Below, piece by piece: positions 1-6,298 of a DNA stretch of 8,272 nt. Below the pieces are notes generated by a model, which worked only from the letters and a program-made list of their open reading frames with translations, ran no database searches and was not told where the DNA came from. Source of the DNA: an uncultured Bacteroidota bacterium (GTDB lineage Bacteria; Bacteroidota; Bacteroidia; Chitinophagales; Chitinophagaceae). The stretch spans positions 1 through 8,272 of the forward strand of contig CAIVHI010000458.1 in assembly GCA_903905685.1 (NCBI GenBank), in the 5' to 3' direction. Every line of letters begins with the position of its first letter. The stretch's first letter is position 1. The position numbers were made by a program, and so were the translations under genes.

Positions 1-1467
1 GAGGTAGTGGCCAATGTGAAAAGCCGGGACGAAATCATGTCGCTGCTCTTCATGTGCCTCACGTTCATTTTCGCGTTCAAGTATGTGGATACCAAGAAGG
101 TATGGATGGTGCCATTGGCCATGCTTTGTTTCTTCCTGGCCTTCCTTTCCAAAGAATACGCCATTACAATGGCCGTCCTCCTACCCTTATCGTTCCTGCT
201 GTTCCGCGAAGCAAGCATCAGCAAGTCCATCAAACTGTTTCTACCTTACTTGCTCGTCATTTTCCTGTATCTGTATGTCCGCCTAAAAATCGCGGTGCTC
301 ACTTCGTTTGGGGAAGACGCGGATATGACCTACGACAATATCATGAAGTCGGTTAAAAACACCGGCAGCAATGCCGACAAGGAGATATTGAACAACCCTT
401 ACCTGTATGCTACGCCGGCGCAAAAGCTGGCTACGGAGATAGCCACGTCGCTCGACTACATCAAGCTGCTGCTCTTCCCCCACCCGCTCTCTGCCGACTA
501 TTCCTACGACACCATCCCCTATTCCGACTTCGGCAGCATAAAGGTCTACCTGTCTATGCTGGTGCATGGACTGATGTTCTTATTGGTGGGCTTTTTCGCA
601 TTCGTCAAGAAAAACATGAAGGTGGTTTCCTTTGCACTGGCGTTCTACCTGCTGCATTTGCTGCTTGTCAACAACACGGTGTTCGACATTGGTGCCACTA
701 TGGGCGAGCGGCTGATATTCCATTCGTCAGTAGGCTTCTCCATCATCATGGCGTTGCTGATTGTGAAGGCTTTGGACTACCTGAACACCGAACGCACGAA
801 AATGGCGGCATTGTCGGTACTCATGGGAGTGGTGACGCTGGTATCGGGATACATTACCGTGACCCGCAACTTGGACTGGAAGAACGATGCCACGCTTTTT
901 GGTGCCGACATCAAGACCACGCCCAACAGCATCTTGGTAAATGCCAATGTGGCCGCAGCCTGCATCAGCAAAGTGGATTTCGAGAAAGACCCCAAGGTGA
1001 AAGACGAGCAGTTGCACTATGCCATTGGCCTGCTCGACCACGCCATTGCCCTGCACCACAACTCCTTTGTGGCCGGATTCCTGAACCGCGGCATTGCTTG
1101 GTACAAACTGGGCGACATAGACAAGGCCAAGGCCAATATGGACTCCGTAAAGATGTTCTACCCCAGCTACCCCACGCTAAAGGGCATGTACCAACTGATT
1201 GGCGACCACTACATGAAGCTGGGCTGGAGCAAGTACGGCCAATTTGGCAAGTATCCCGAAGCTATCGAAGTCTTCAAGAAAGGCTTGGCGGCCGACTCCA
1301 CCAATGCCGACCTGTGGTACAACATGGGTGGCGCTTACTACTCCAACCGCCAACTTCCCGAAGCCATTAATGCCTGGCAGGTATCCCTAAAACTCAAACC
1401 CGGCAACATGCAGGCCCAACAGGGTATGCAGGCTGCCATGGAGCAGTTGAAAATGATGAAGAAATAG
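1..1467 (+). CDS. TMTC-like membrane protein with C-terminal TPR repeats (5' partial)
   Basis: The reading frame is open from base 1, so the true start lies upstream; the GTG at base 7 is probably an internal Val. Residues here count from that GTG. The opening VANVKSRDEI matches the segment after the first periplasmic loop in TMTC/protein O-mannosyltransferase-like proteins. About eight hydrophobic helices follow (near 12-28, 32-49, 52-67, 76-96, 180-200, 204-224, 236-256, 266-285). Between them, residues 128-172 resemble the DUF1736 block of TMTC proteins, with NNPYLYAT and LLLFPHPLSADYSYDTIP. GERLIFHSSVGF (233-244) and RNLDWKNDATLF (287-298) are further family hallmarks. Residues 310-486 are TPR-like, clearest at 335-385 and 413-467. 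Eukaryotic TMTC proteins transfer mannose to protein from a lipid-linked donor; for bacterial homologues the substrate is not settled. The catalytic first loop is outside the window, so activity cannot be judged. The gene is convergent with the transpeptidase. Family assignment is fairly sure, function is not. Confidence 0.85.
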   Translation, partial: EVVANVKSRDEIMSLLFMCLTFIFAFKYVDTKKVWMVPLAMLCFFLAFLSKEYAITMAVLLPLSFLLFREASISKSIKLFLPYLLVIFLYLYVRLKIAVLTSFGEDADMTYDNIMKSVKNTGSNADKEILNNPYLYATPAQKLATEIATSLDYIKLLLFPHPLSADYSYDTIPYSDFGSIKVYLSMLVHGLMFLLVGFFAFVKKNMKVVSFALAFYLLHLLLVNNTVFDIGATMGERLIFHSSVGFSIIMALLIVKALDYLNTERTKMAALSVLMGVVTLVSGYITVTRNLDWKNDATLFGADIKTTPNSILVNANVAAACISKVDFEKDPKVKDEQLHYAIGLLDHAIALHHNSFVAGFLNRGIAWYKLGDIDKAKANMDSVKMFYPSYPTLKGMYQLIGDHYMKLGWSKYGQFGKYPEAIEVFKKGLAADSTNADLWYNMGGAYYSNRQLPEAINAWQVSLKLKPGNMQAQQGMQAAMEQLKMMKK

Positions 1468-1653
1468 GGAGCAGGCACTGAAAAAAAACCTGCACCGTAT
1501 ACCGATGCCGTAGGTATCGCACGTTGAGACGAAGCTCGCCATGACGGGAATTGTGCTGATGGATGAATGGGAACTTGTAGTGGCAATTTTCGGTGGGAAT
1601 CCTTTGGCGTTAGGGGGAACGCGGTTGGCCCTAACGCATAAAAACATTACCCC
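1468..1653. other. Intergenic region between convergent genes
   Basis: This 186-base gap separates the ends of the TMTC-like gene and the transpeptidase gene. I see no credible coding sequence. It holds a weak stem at 1471-1493 (GCAGG/CCTGC around an A-rich loop), a possible dispersed-repeat fragment near 1498-1547, and a perfect 9-bp inverted repeat at 1607-1637. A short + strand frame crossing 1541-1723 runs into the transpeptidase gene and has no family resemblance. Confidence 0.7.
1607..1637. terminator. Perfect 9-bp stem-loop, candidate bidirectional terminator
   Basis: GCGTTAGGG (1607-1615) pairs exactly with CCCTAACGC (1629-1637) around a 13-base loop. It lies between two convergent stop codons (1467 and 1654), where a shared terminator is expected. 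No U-tract follows on either strand, so it is not a canonical Rho-independent terminator. It could instead be a REP-like palindrome or an RNA stability element. Confidence 0.4.
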
Positions 1654-2922
1654 CTATTTGAACCTATGGTATACATCCTTGCCATACGCCACAGTGTCTC
1701 CCGATAGCGTTGCGGGGCTGTAAATAATGAACACCGGCACCTGCTCCTTGAGGCGCATGGTGGTGGGGGCTTGGCCCTTGATGCATGACTTCACCGCATC
1801 GGTGTCTATCTTCTCCTCCACCAAAATATTGCCCAATGCCAGCGGATTGGACAGCCGCACGCAGCCGTGGCTAAAGTAGCGCAAGTTGGAGAGGAAGGCA
1901 TTCTTAAAATTGGTGTCGTGCAGGTAGATGTCGAGCGTGTCGGTGAGTTCGAATTTGATAACGCCCAAGGCATTGTCGCATCCTGTGCTTTGGCGAAACA
2001 TATAAGGGAAGTTGCGTTTGGTGTATTTCGCCCAGTCCAAGTCTCCCAGTTCATACACCTTGCCGCCATTGTCTACCACCTGAAACTCTCGTAGCGATGC
2101 TTGATGGATGTTGCGCTTGCACTTGGGCAACAAGTCGTTCACGGCTATATCGTGCGGCACAGTCCAATAAGGGTAAAGGGTGACGGCATAGCAGAAGGTA
2201 GCCAGCAGCGGCGTGGGAGTGGCCGGCTTGCCCGCCACCACCGTCATACTGAGGGCTATGGTATCTCCGCGAAAGTAGTAAAGCATGCCGGTAGCCACAT
2301 TCACCTCCACATAGGCAGGGAATCCGAAGTGGCGTATCCAGCGGCGGTAGTTCAACATGGCTGCTGCTTCCCGGGCTTTGGTACTGTCGCCGTTGGCCAC
2401 GCGCGTGGCAAGCTCGCGCAACAACACCTTTACACCAGCACCATCGGTAGGCCAAGCTATAGCGCCGTGCTCGGCATCCGCCATCAATTTCAGCACCCGG
2501 GTAGTGATGTTGCGAAAATCGGCGGCTTCAAACTTGTTCGAAATCTGGTCGCTCTCCATCACCGTACGCGCCTGCGCCCCACAAATAAGGTCGGTAAAAA
2601 AACTGAGTAGGGCATCTGTGCAGACCTTATCGGCGGCGGCCGTTGTGGCGGTATCTGTAGATACATCGGTCCGCTGTAGGAGTTCATGCCGGTGGCAGGC
2701 ATTCGCATTGATGCCGAGGAGGTCGGCACTATCCAATACGCGCAACAAGGCTGCACGGCGCACGGCAAATATGGGGGAGTCGCCATACCAAAAAAGCCGG
2801 CCGGCGCGGGCGGCATAAACGGTATCTACCGCCGCAGGGAAGTTCAATTTGACGAAGGCATTTACCACAGTACTCCAAAACATCAACAACGCAACCGGCA
2901 ACAACACCCAACCTCGCAACAT
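1654..2922 (-). CDS. L,D-transpeptidase of the YcbB/LdtD type (YkuD domain)
   Basis: This enzyme is predicted to form 3-3 crosslinks or related linkages in peptidoglycan in the periplasm. From the ATG at 2922 it has 422 residues. A hydrophobic N-terminal segment (about 5-20) is a signal anchor or signal peptide. Residues 38-82 match the scaffold domain seen before the catalytic domain in YcbB-like enzymes (RLFWYGDSP, then LLRVLDSADLLGIN). The catalytic domain starts near 200. TPTPLLATF and YPYWTVPHDI (236-258), FRQSTGCDNALGVIKF (309-324), YLHDTNFKNAF (333-343) and SHGCVRLSNP (351-360) are all hallmarks, with Cys354 as nucleophile, His352 and Arg356. I see no peptidoglycan-binding domain between scaffold and catalytic parts, and the protein is shorter than E. 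coli LdtD. The frame extends to a TTG at 3033, but the ATG directly precedes the membrane segment and has a promoter-like box 23 bases upstream, so I prefer it. Confidence 0.9.
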   Translation of the reverse strand: MLRGWVLLPVALLMFWSTVVNAFVKLNFPAAVDTVYAARAGRLFWYGDSPIFAVRRAALLRVLDSADLLGINANACHRHELLQRTDVSTDTATTAAADKVCTDALLSFFTDLICGAQARTVMESDQISNKFEAADFRNITTRVLKLMADAEHGAIAWPTDGAGVKVLLRELATRVANGDSTKAREAAAMLNYRRWIRHFGFPAYVEVNVATGMLYYFRGDTIALSMTVVAGKPATPTPLLATFCYAVTLYPYWTVPHDIAVNDLLPKCKRNIHQASLREFQVVDNGGKVYELGDLDWAKYTKRNFPYMFRQSTGCDNALGVIKFELTDTLDIYLHDTNFKNAFLSNLRYFSHGCVRLSNPLALGNILVEEKIDTDAVKSCIKGQAPTTMRLKEQVPVFIIYSPATLSGDTVAYGKDVYHRFK

Positions 2923-2945
2923 AACGCGCCATTTATCCGGCACTA

Positions 2946-2953
2946 CAAAATTA
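2946..2953 (-). promoter_or_regulatory. Candidate Bacteroidota -7 box for the transpeptidase gene
   Basis: Read on the - strand this is TAATTTTG, an exact fit to the TAnnTTTG -7 consensus known for Bacteroidota. It ends 23 bases before the ATG at 2922. I found no TTTG-type -33 box at the usual distance, so the call rests on one short motif and its position. Confidence 0.3.
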
Positions 2954-3070
2954 CCGATGATTACCGGGATTGGGGAGGTTGATTCATGCTTAAGGAAGTA
3001 ATAGGTGACCGGTAGGCCAAAATGAACGAGCAAATCAAGATACCGTGCCCCCTCCGAAGCCCATATCCGC

Positions 3071-3592
3071 CTATTTTACCTTGGGGTAATACCGCCCCCG
3101 GAAAATCTCCATGTGGTGAATGGCATGCCCTACCGTGGCGAAACCCAATGCGAGCACCGAAATAGGGCCGCTCCACAATTGACCCTCCTGCTGCAACATC
3201 TCCTCATCGAAACTTTTGAATAGCGCCACCGTACCTGCCCGTACTGCATAAAACTCCTCCAGCAGGTCATCAAGCGGGCGGGTGTTGGCTTGTGCCGTTA
3301 CCGCATACACGTTTTCATTGAACGCGGGCAAAGGCGTGGCGTCCTTACGGGCATAGCGCAGTGCACGGTATGCAAAAATGCGCTCCACATCTATTATGTG
3401 CTGCAATACATCTCGGGCAGTCCACTTGCCGGGGGCATACACATGGTCGCCCAACGCGGCCAAACTATCCCGTTCGGCTTCCAATACCGGCTTGCCGTAT
3501 TTTACCAATGCAGCTACCAAGTCCAGGTCTTCAACTTTGTTGATGTAGGTATCGTAATGGGCGGGCAGTCTTTTGATGTCGGATCGTTTCAC
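3071..3592 (-). CDS. DinB-family (DinB_2-like) putative metal-dependent protein
   Basis: The product has 173 residues from the GTG at 3592, the normal size for a DinB-family four-helix bundle. Members bind a divalent metal through three histidines; some are thiol transferases such as bacillithiol-dependent enzymes, but most have no known reaction. The fold signature is clear: IKRLPAHYDTYINKVEDLDL (6-25), GKWTARDVLQHIIDVER (55-71) with His65, and GHAIHHMEIFRGRYYP (155-170) with His156 and His160 as likely ligands. No signal peptide is seen, so it is probably cytoplasmic. The same frame runs upstream to 3703, but that stretch (rich in Cys, Phe and Ala) does not resemble the family, and a promoter-like box lies inside it. 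This supports the GTG. It is encoded upstream of the transpeptidase on the same strand; the 148-base gap and separate promoter-like boxes argue against tight cotranscription. Confidence 0.88.
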   Translation of the reverse strand: MKRSDIKRLPAHYDTYINKVEDLDLVAALVKYGKPVLEAERDSLAALGDHVYAPGKWTARDVLQHIIDVERIFAYRALRYARKDATPLPAFNENVYAVTAQANTRPLDDLLEEFYAVRAGTVALFKSFDEEMLQQEGQLWSGPISVLALGFATVGHAIHHMEIFRGRYYPKVK

Positions 3593-3615
3593 GCAGGCGA
3601 ATTTGGAGTGAAATC

Positions 3616-3623
3616 CAAAACTA
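3616..3623 (-). promoter_or_regulatory. Candidate Bacteroidota -7 box for the DinB-family gene
   Basis: The - strand reads TAGTTTTG, matching TAnnTTTG, and ends 23 bases before the GTG at 3592. A T-rich run centred about 20 bases upstream (3641-3648) sits where the TTTG-type -33 element belongs, matching only approximately. The placement favours the GTG start over the longer open frame. Confidence 0.33.
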
Positions 3624-3784
3624 AAGAGAAATGCCCAATGAAAAAAGGCGGTTGCCCAAGCGGCTTTAGGCAATGCGCAACACCTTTGGGCGGTGGGCCC
3701 CACCCTAGCGCGCTTTTCAATAGAATGGCTGCACAGCGTCGCGATAAATGGCTATAGCGAAAGTGGAGCCCGTGGCTTATCTCA

Positions 3785-3835
3785 CCGGAACAAAAAATCC
3801 GGAAGATTTAAATCGGTTATTCCCATGGGCTAACC
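3785..3835 (-). terminator. Candidate terminator region downstream of the operon
   Basis: Read on the - strand, an interrupted hairpin (3835-3815: GGTTA and TAACC enclosing CCC/GGG) is followed by an AT-rich palindrome and then a hairpin whose loop contains TTTTTT (3802-3785). It lies about 110 bases after the glycosyltransferase stop codon. Stems are only 5 bp with gaps, so termination is plausible but not shown. Confidence 0.27.
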
Positions 3836-3919
3836 CCTTTTCCCGTTTTTGGCGGGCCGCCTAATCGTGACTACAAAACATTGCTCCCCGACGGTATTGT
3901 TGAATGTGATGTAGCAATA

Positions 3920-3933
3920 GGGCGACACCGCCC
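3920..3933 (-). terminator. Short GC hairpin just after the glycosyltransferase stop
   Basis: GGGCG and CGCCC form a perfect 5-bp stem around a 4-base loop, 9 bases beyond the stop codon at 3943-3945. No T-run follows on the - strand. It may block 3' exonucleases or aid termination. Confidence 0.3.
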
Positions 3934-3942
3934 GCCTCACCC

Positions 3943-4887
3943 CTATACGCTTTTGGCCACTACTTTGGCGACAGGCTCTTCCTGAAGGGCAGCAATGATT
4001 TTTTCCGCCTGCATGATTTCCCGAACATCGGCATAGGGGCATTGGATGTCGATGCCCGAGATGTCGAACTCGCGGTAAACGGAGTTGCGGGTGTCAGGGC
4101 GAAGGGTGCCGGGAGGGGCTATGATGTTGTGGTGCATCTTGTAACCAAACTGCTCGGGGTCGTTCGCAATCCAGCACACTACCGAGGGCTTGCCCAAGGC
4201 GGCGGCCGTATGCTGTGCAAAGCTGTCCATAAACAGCCGGATGTCGCTCATGGCTATGAGGACGGCCATGGCGCGAAAATCCACATCGGCTACCGGAAAC
4301 GTGTGTTGCAACGCGGGTTGGTCTTTGCGGCGGATGTGGAAAATGTTGTACCGGCCTTTGAAGGCTTCCACCACCTCTTGGGCTATGGAAGCCGGAATGT
4401 CGCGCGCCCAAGAATAGGGATGCGGATTGGGTTGGTCCGGATTTGCCGGGGCTACCCAGCCATGGGTCTGCATTACCATGTTGGGGAGGCCGTTGCCGGC
4501 ATTGAACAAGGGGAAGTAGCGTTCGTACTCCATACGGGTGAGGAAGAGTTCGGGCAGCTCGCCGTTGTAGGCTATCCCCAATGCTTCGCACCACACCTTG
4601 ATGAGGTGCGTTTTGTCGCCATTGATGAAGCCCGATTCGTTGTAAGGTTCGCGGAAAAGGAAGAGTGGCTTGGGGTTGGCTCCGCGAATGTAGTTGTCGT
4701 AAAACGAAAGCTGCTCGGCATAAGCAATATTCTTATCGATGTACGGATTGTGCCTGAAAACGATGGGATAGGCCGAGACCACGATGAGTTGGCCATCGGG
4801 ATATTGTTTGCGGATGGCCCGAACCACAGCCGTAGCGGCCACATGCTTGCCGATGCCGCCGCTCACTTGAAGAACGATTTTTTGCAT
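3943..4887 (-). CDS. Glycosyltransferase family 9-like protein (heptosyltransferase-type GT-B fold)
   Basis: The product has 314 residues from ATG at 4887, close to the usual size of family-9 glycosyltransferases. These transfer heptose or other sugars from nucleotide-sugar donors, typically to LPS core, on the cytoplasmic face of the membrane. The N-terminal domain opens with VLQVSGGIGKHVAATAVV (5-22), the family's acceptor-side glycine loop, then a second strand LIVVSAYP (34-41). The C-terminal domain has YNIFHIRRKD (180-189) and LFMDSFAQHTAAALGKPSVV (218-237), which corresponds to the family's DSxxxHLAAALGKP donor-site block, with His226. There is no signal peptide or membrane helix. Donor and acceptor cannot be read from sequence. 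It is the last gene of a probable operon, 41 bases after the NHL protein, so it might modify that protein, the solenoid protein or a surface glycan. That role is inference; family membership is fairly sure. Confidence 0.8.
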   Translation of the reverse strand: MQKIVLQVSGGIGKHVAATAVVRAIRKQYPDGQLIVVSAYPIVFRHNPYIDKNIAYAEQLSFYDNYIRGANPKPLFLFREPYNESGFINGDKTHLIKVWCEALGIAYNGELPELFLTRMEYERYFPLFNAGNGLPNMVMQTHGWVAPANPDQPNPHPYSWARDIPASIAQEVVEAFKGRYNIFHIRRKDQPALQHTFPVADVDFRAMAVLIAMSDIRLFMDSFAQHTAAALGKPSVVCWIANDPEQFGYKMHHNIIAPPGTLRPDTRNSVYREFDISGIDIQCPYADVREIMQAEKIIAALQEEPVAKVVAKSV

Positions 4888-4928
4888 GGTTTGTATTTTT
4901 GAACTCCGTCAATTTGGGTTTTCCCCTG

Positions 4929-6287
4929 CTACTCCTTTACAAACATTTTCCGCGCACCGCCATTCACGATGGCGCAATACACGCCGGGCGACAACGTGCC
5001 CACGTCTGCATCTTGGCTGTATGCCGCGTTGAATTTCCGTTGCAGCACCGTGCGCCCAAGGGCATCCACCACCTCCAAAGCCTCCACAGGCCATGGTGCC
5101 GAAATTTTCAGCATGTTGAAGGTGGGATTGGGGGAGAGGCGCAGACCCGCGCCGGCTGGTGCGGTGGGCCGCTTGACTGCGAGGCCACCGTGGGAACAAG
5201 TGTCTGTAATGGGGGTGATTTTGCGGATGCGGTTGTTTAAAGCGTCGGCCACCAGCAAATTGCCCATTCCATCGACATTTACTCCAAACGGGGTATTTAT
5301 TTCCGCATTCAGAGCCGCACTATCATCACCTGCGAACCCGGCGACCCCATTACCCGCGACAGTGTGAATGTAGCCGCAGGTGTCAATCATTCTAATGCGG
5401 TTGTTGAACCTATCGGCAAAAAAGAACGCCCCGTTGCTGTCGAACGCATTCTGTAGGTTGGGCCAAATAGCCGCATCCGTTGCCGGTATATCTTCCCCAT
5501 TATATAGTGAGTCGCCGTTCCCTGCGAATGTGGTGATTACGCCGTCAAGACCAATGCATCTGATTCTGTACCAGCTTGAGAAATAGAGTCTACCCCTCTT
5601 GTCGAATACCAATCCTTCGGGATAAACAAGGGATGCTGCGGTTGCAGGGCCGCCATCTCCACTGAAGCCCGCGCTGCCGTTTCCAGCAAAGCGGTGGATA
5701 TAGCCATTTACCCCGATTCTAAATATCTGGCAAGACGAAACGGTGCCGACATACAGATTGTTGAATTGGTCGTATACAATACTCCCGGGAGCGGGCAAGG
5801 AAAACGACGTGGCCGGCAAACTGTCAACCAAATCTCCGGGTACCACACCTCCATTTCCGGCAATCGTGTTAATAATGCCGGTAGATGCGTTGATCTGACG
5901 TACCCGATTATTTCCCAAATCGGCGACTGTCAAGTTTTCAGCACTATCAAATGCAATCTGGCTTGGTTGGTGCAACAATGCAGCCGTTGCCGGGCCTCCG
6001 TCCCCCGAATACCCTAAAAAACCTGAAGTACCGCCGCAAACCAACCGAGCGCGGTTTCCGGTATCAATCTTCAAAATGTAATTTTGATATTCATTTTCCG
6101 ATAAATACAAATTCCCAATACGGTCTTTGATTACACAAAGGGGCACACCAAATCCTGTCGCGGTTGCAAGGGCTCCAAATGCAGTGGTAATCGAACCAGT
6201 TCCAGCAATCGTCGTAATGGTCTGTGACTGGCAATCTAACGTAAAAACGGCGACAAATAGATATAAAAATTTTATAAATAGTTTCAT
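4929..6287 (-). CDS. Secreted NHL-repeat beta-propeller protein with T9SS C-terminal sorting domain
   Basis: The product has 452 residues. Residues 1-22 are a signal peptide (a Lys-flanked hydrophobic core ending near LDCQSQ); Cys19 is not in a good lipobox because Asp precedes it. Residues 24-357 hold about six NHL-type blades. Each opens with a form of TxAGNG (28, 141, 199, 253, 309), often followed by GFSGDGGPAT (89-101, 207-216), then a GNLY-like strand and a NNRIRKI-type strand (126-132, 295-301, 351-357). This matches a six-bladed propeller, a scaffold for protein or ligand binding rather than an enzyme signature. Residues 383-452 are a type A T9SS sorting domain: LSPNPTFNMLKI, ALEVVDALGRTVLQ, LSPGVYCAIV and a final KMFVKE. 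The protein should be exported by Sec and then carried across the outer membrane by T9SS, which usually removes this tail. Its start lies 11 bases after the solenoid gene's stop, which implies cotranscription. Confidence 0.92.
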   Translation of the reverse strand: MKLFIKFLYLFVAVFTLDCQSQTITTIAGTGSITTAFGALATATGFGVPLCVIKDRIGNLYLSENEYQNYILKIDTGNRARLVCGGTSGFLGYSGDGGPATAALLHQPSQIAFDSAENLTVADLGNNRVRQINASTGIINTIAGNGGVVPGDLVDSLPATSFSLPAPGSIVYDQFNNLYVGTVSSCQIFRIGVNGYIHRFAGNGSAGFSGDGGPATAASLVYPEGLVFDKRGRLYFSSWYRIRCIGLDGVITTFAGNGDSLYNGEDIPATDAAIWPNLQNAFDSNGAFFFADRFNNRIRMIDTCGYIHTVAGNGVAGFAGDDSAALNAEINTPFGVNVDGMGNLLVADALNNRIRKITPITDTCSHGGLAVKRPTAPAGAGLRLSPNPTFNMLKISAPWPVEALEVVDALGRTVLQRKFNAAYSQDADVGTLSPGVYCAIVNGGARKMFVKE

Positions 6288-6298
6288 GGTTTAGGGAT

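Larger units (their letters stand above)
3593..3942. other. Hairpin-rich intergenic region without a credible gene
   Basis: These 350 bases separate the end of the glycosyltransferase gene from the start of the DinB gene. Open frames crossing it are extensions of neighbouring frames and resemble no family. It contains several short inverted repeats: GGTGG/CCACC at 3692-3704, CCGGA/TCCGG around an A-rich loop at 3785-3802, the palindrome GATTTAAATC at 3805-3814, an interrupted stem at 3815-3835, and GGGCG/CGCCC with a tetraloop at 3920-3933. The promoter-like box of the DinB gene is at its low-coordinate end. Confidence 0.6.

Noticed and set aside
2923..3033. N-terminal extension of the transpeptidase to a TTG at 3033
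   Set aside because: TTG is a rare start, the ATG at 2922 directly precedes the membrane segment, and a -7-like box lies inside the extension.
3593..3703. N-terminal extension of the DinB protein to a GTG at 3703
   Set aside because: The extra 37 residues do not resemble the family, the 173-residue form has the normal size, and a promoter-like box lies inside the extension.
3290..3757. A 155-codon open frame on the + strand
   Set aside because: It is antisense to the DinB gene, where the DinB histidine motifs are intact, and its tail only crosses the non-coding gap.
4042..4902. A 286-codon open frame on the + strand
   Set aside because: It lies antisense to the glycosyltransferase gene, and its translation is His/Val/Gly-rich without any family signature, while the - strand frame has clear motifs.
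4891..4902. TTTG followed by TATTTTTG on the + strand, resembling Bacteroidota promoter elements
   Set aside because: The two boxes are nearly adjacent rather than about 20 bases apart, and no + strand gene lies downstream.
6231..6287. The NHL protein as a lipoprotein through Cys19
   Set aside because: Asp at the position before Cys does not fit a lipobox, and the C-terminal T9SS domain already explains export.
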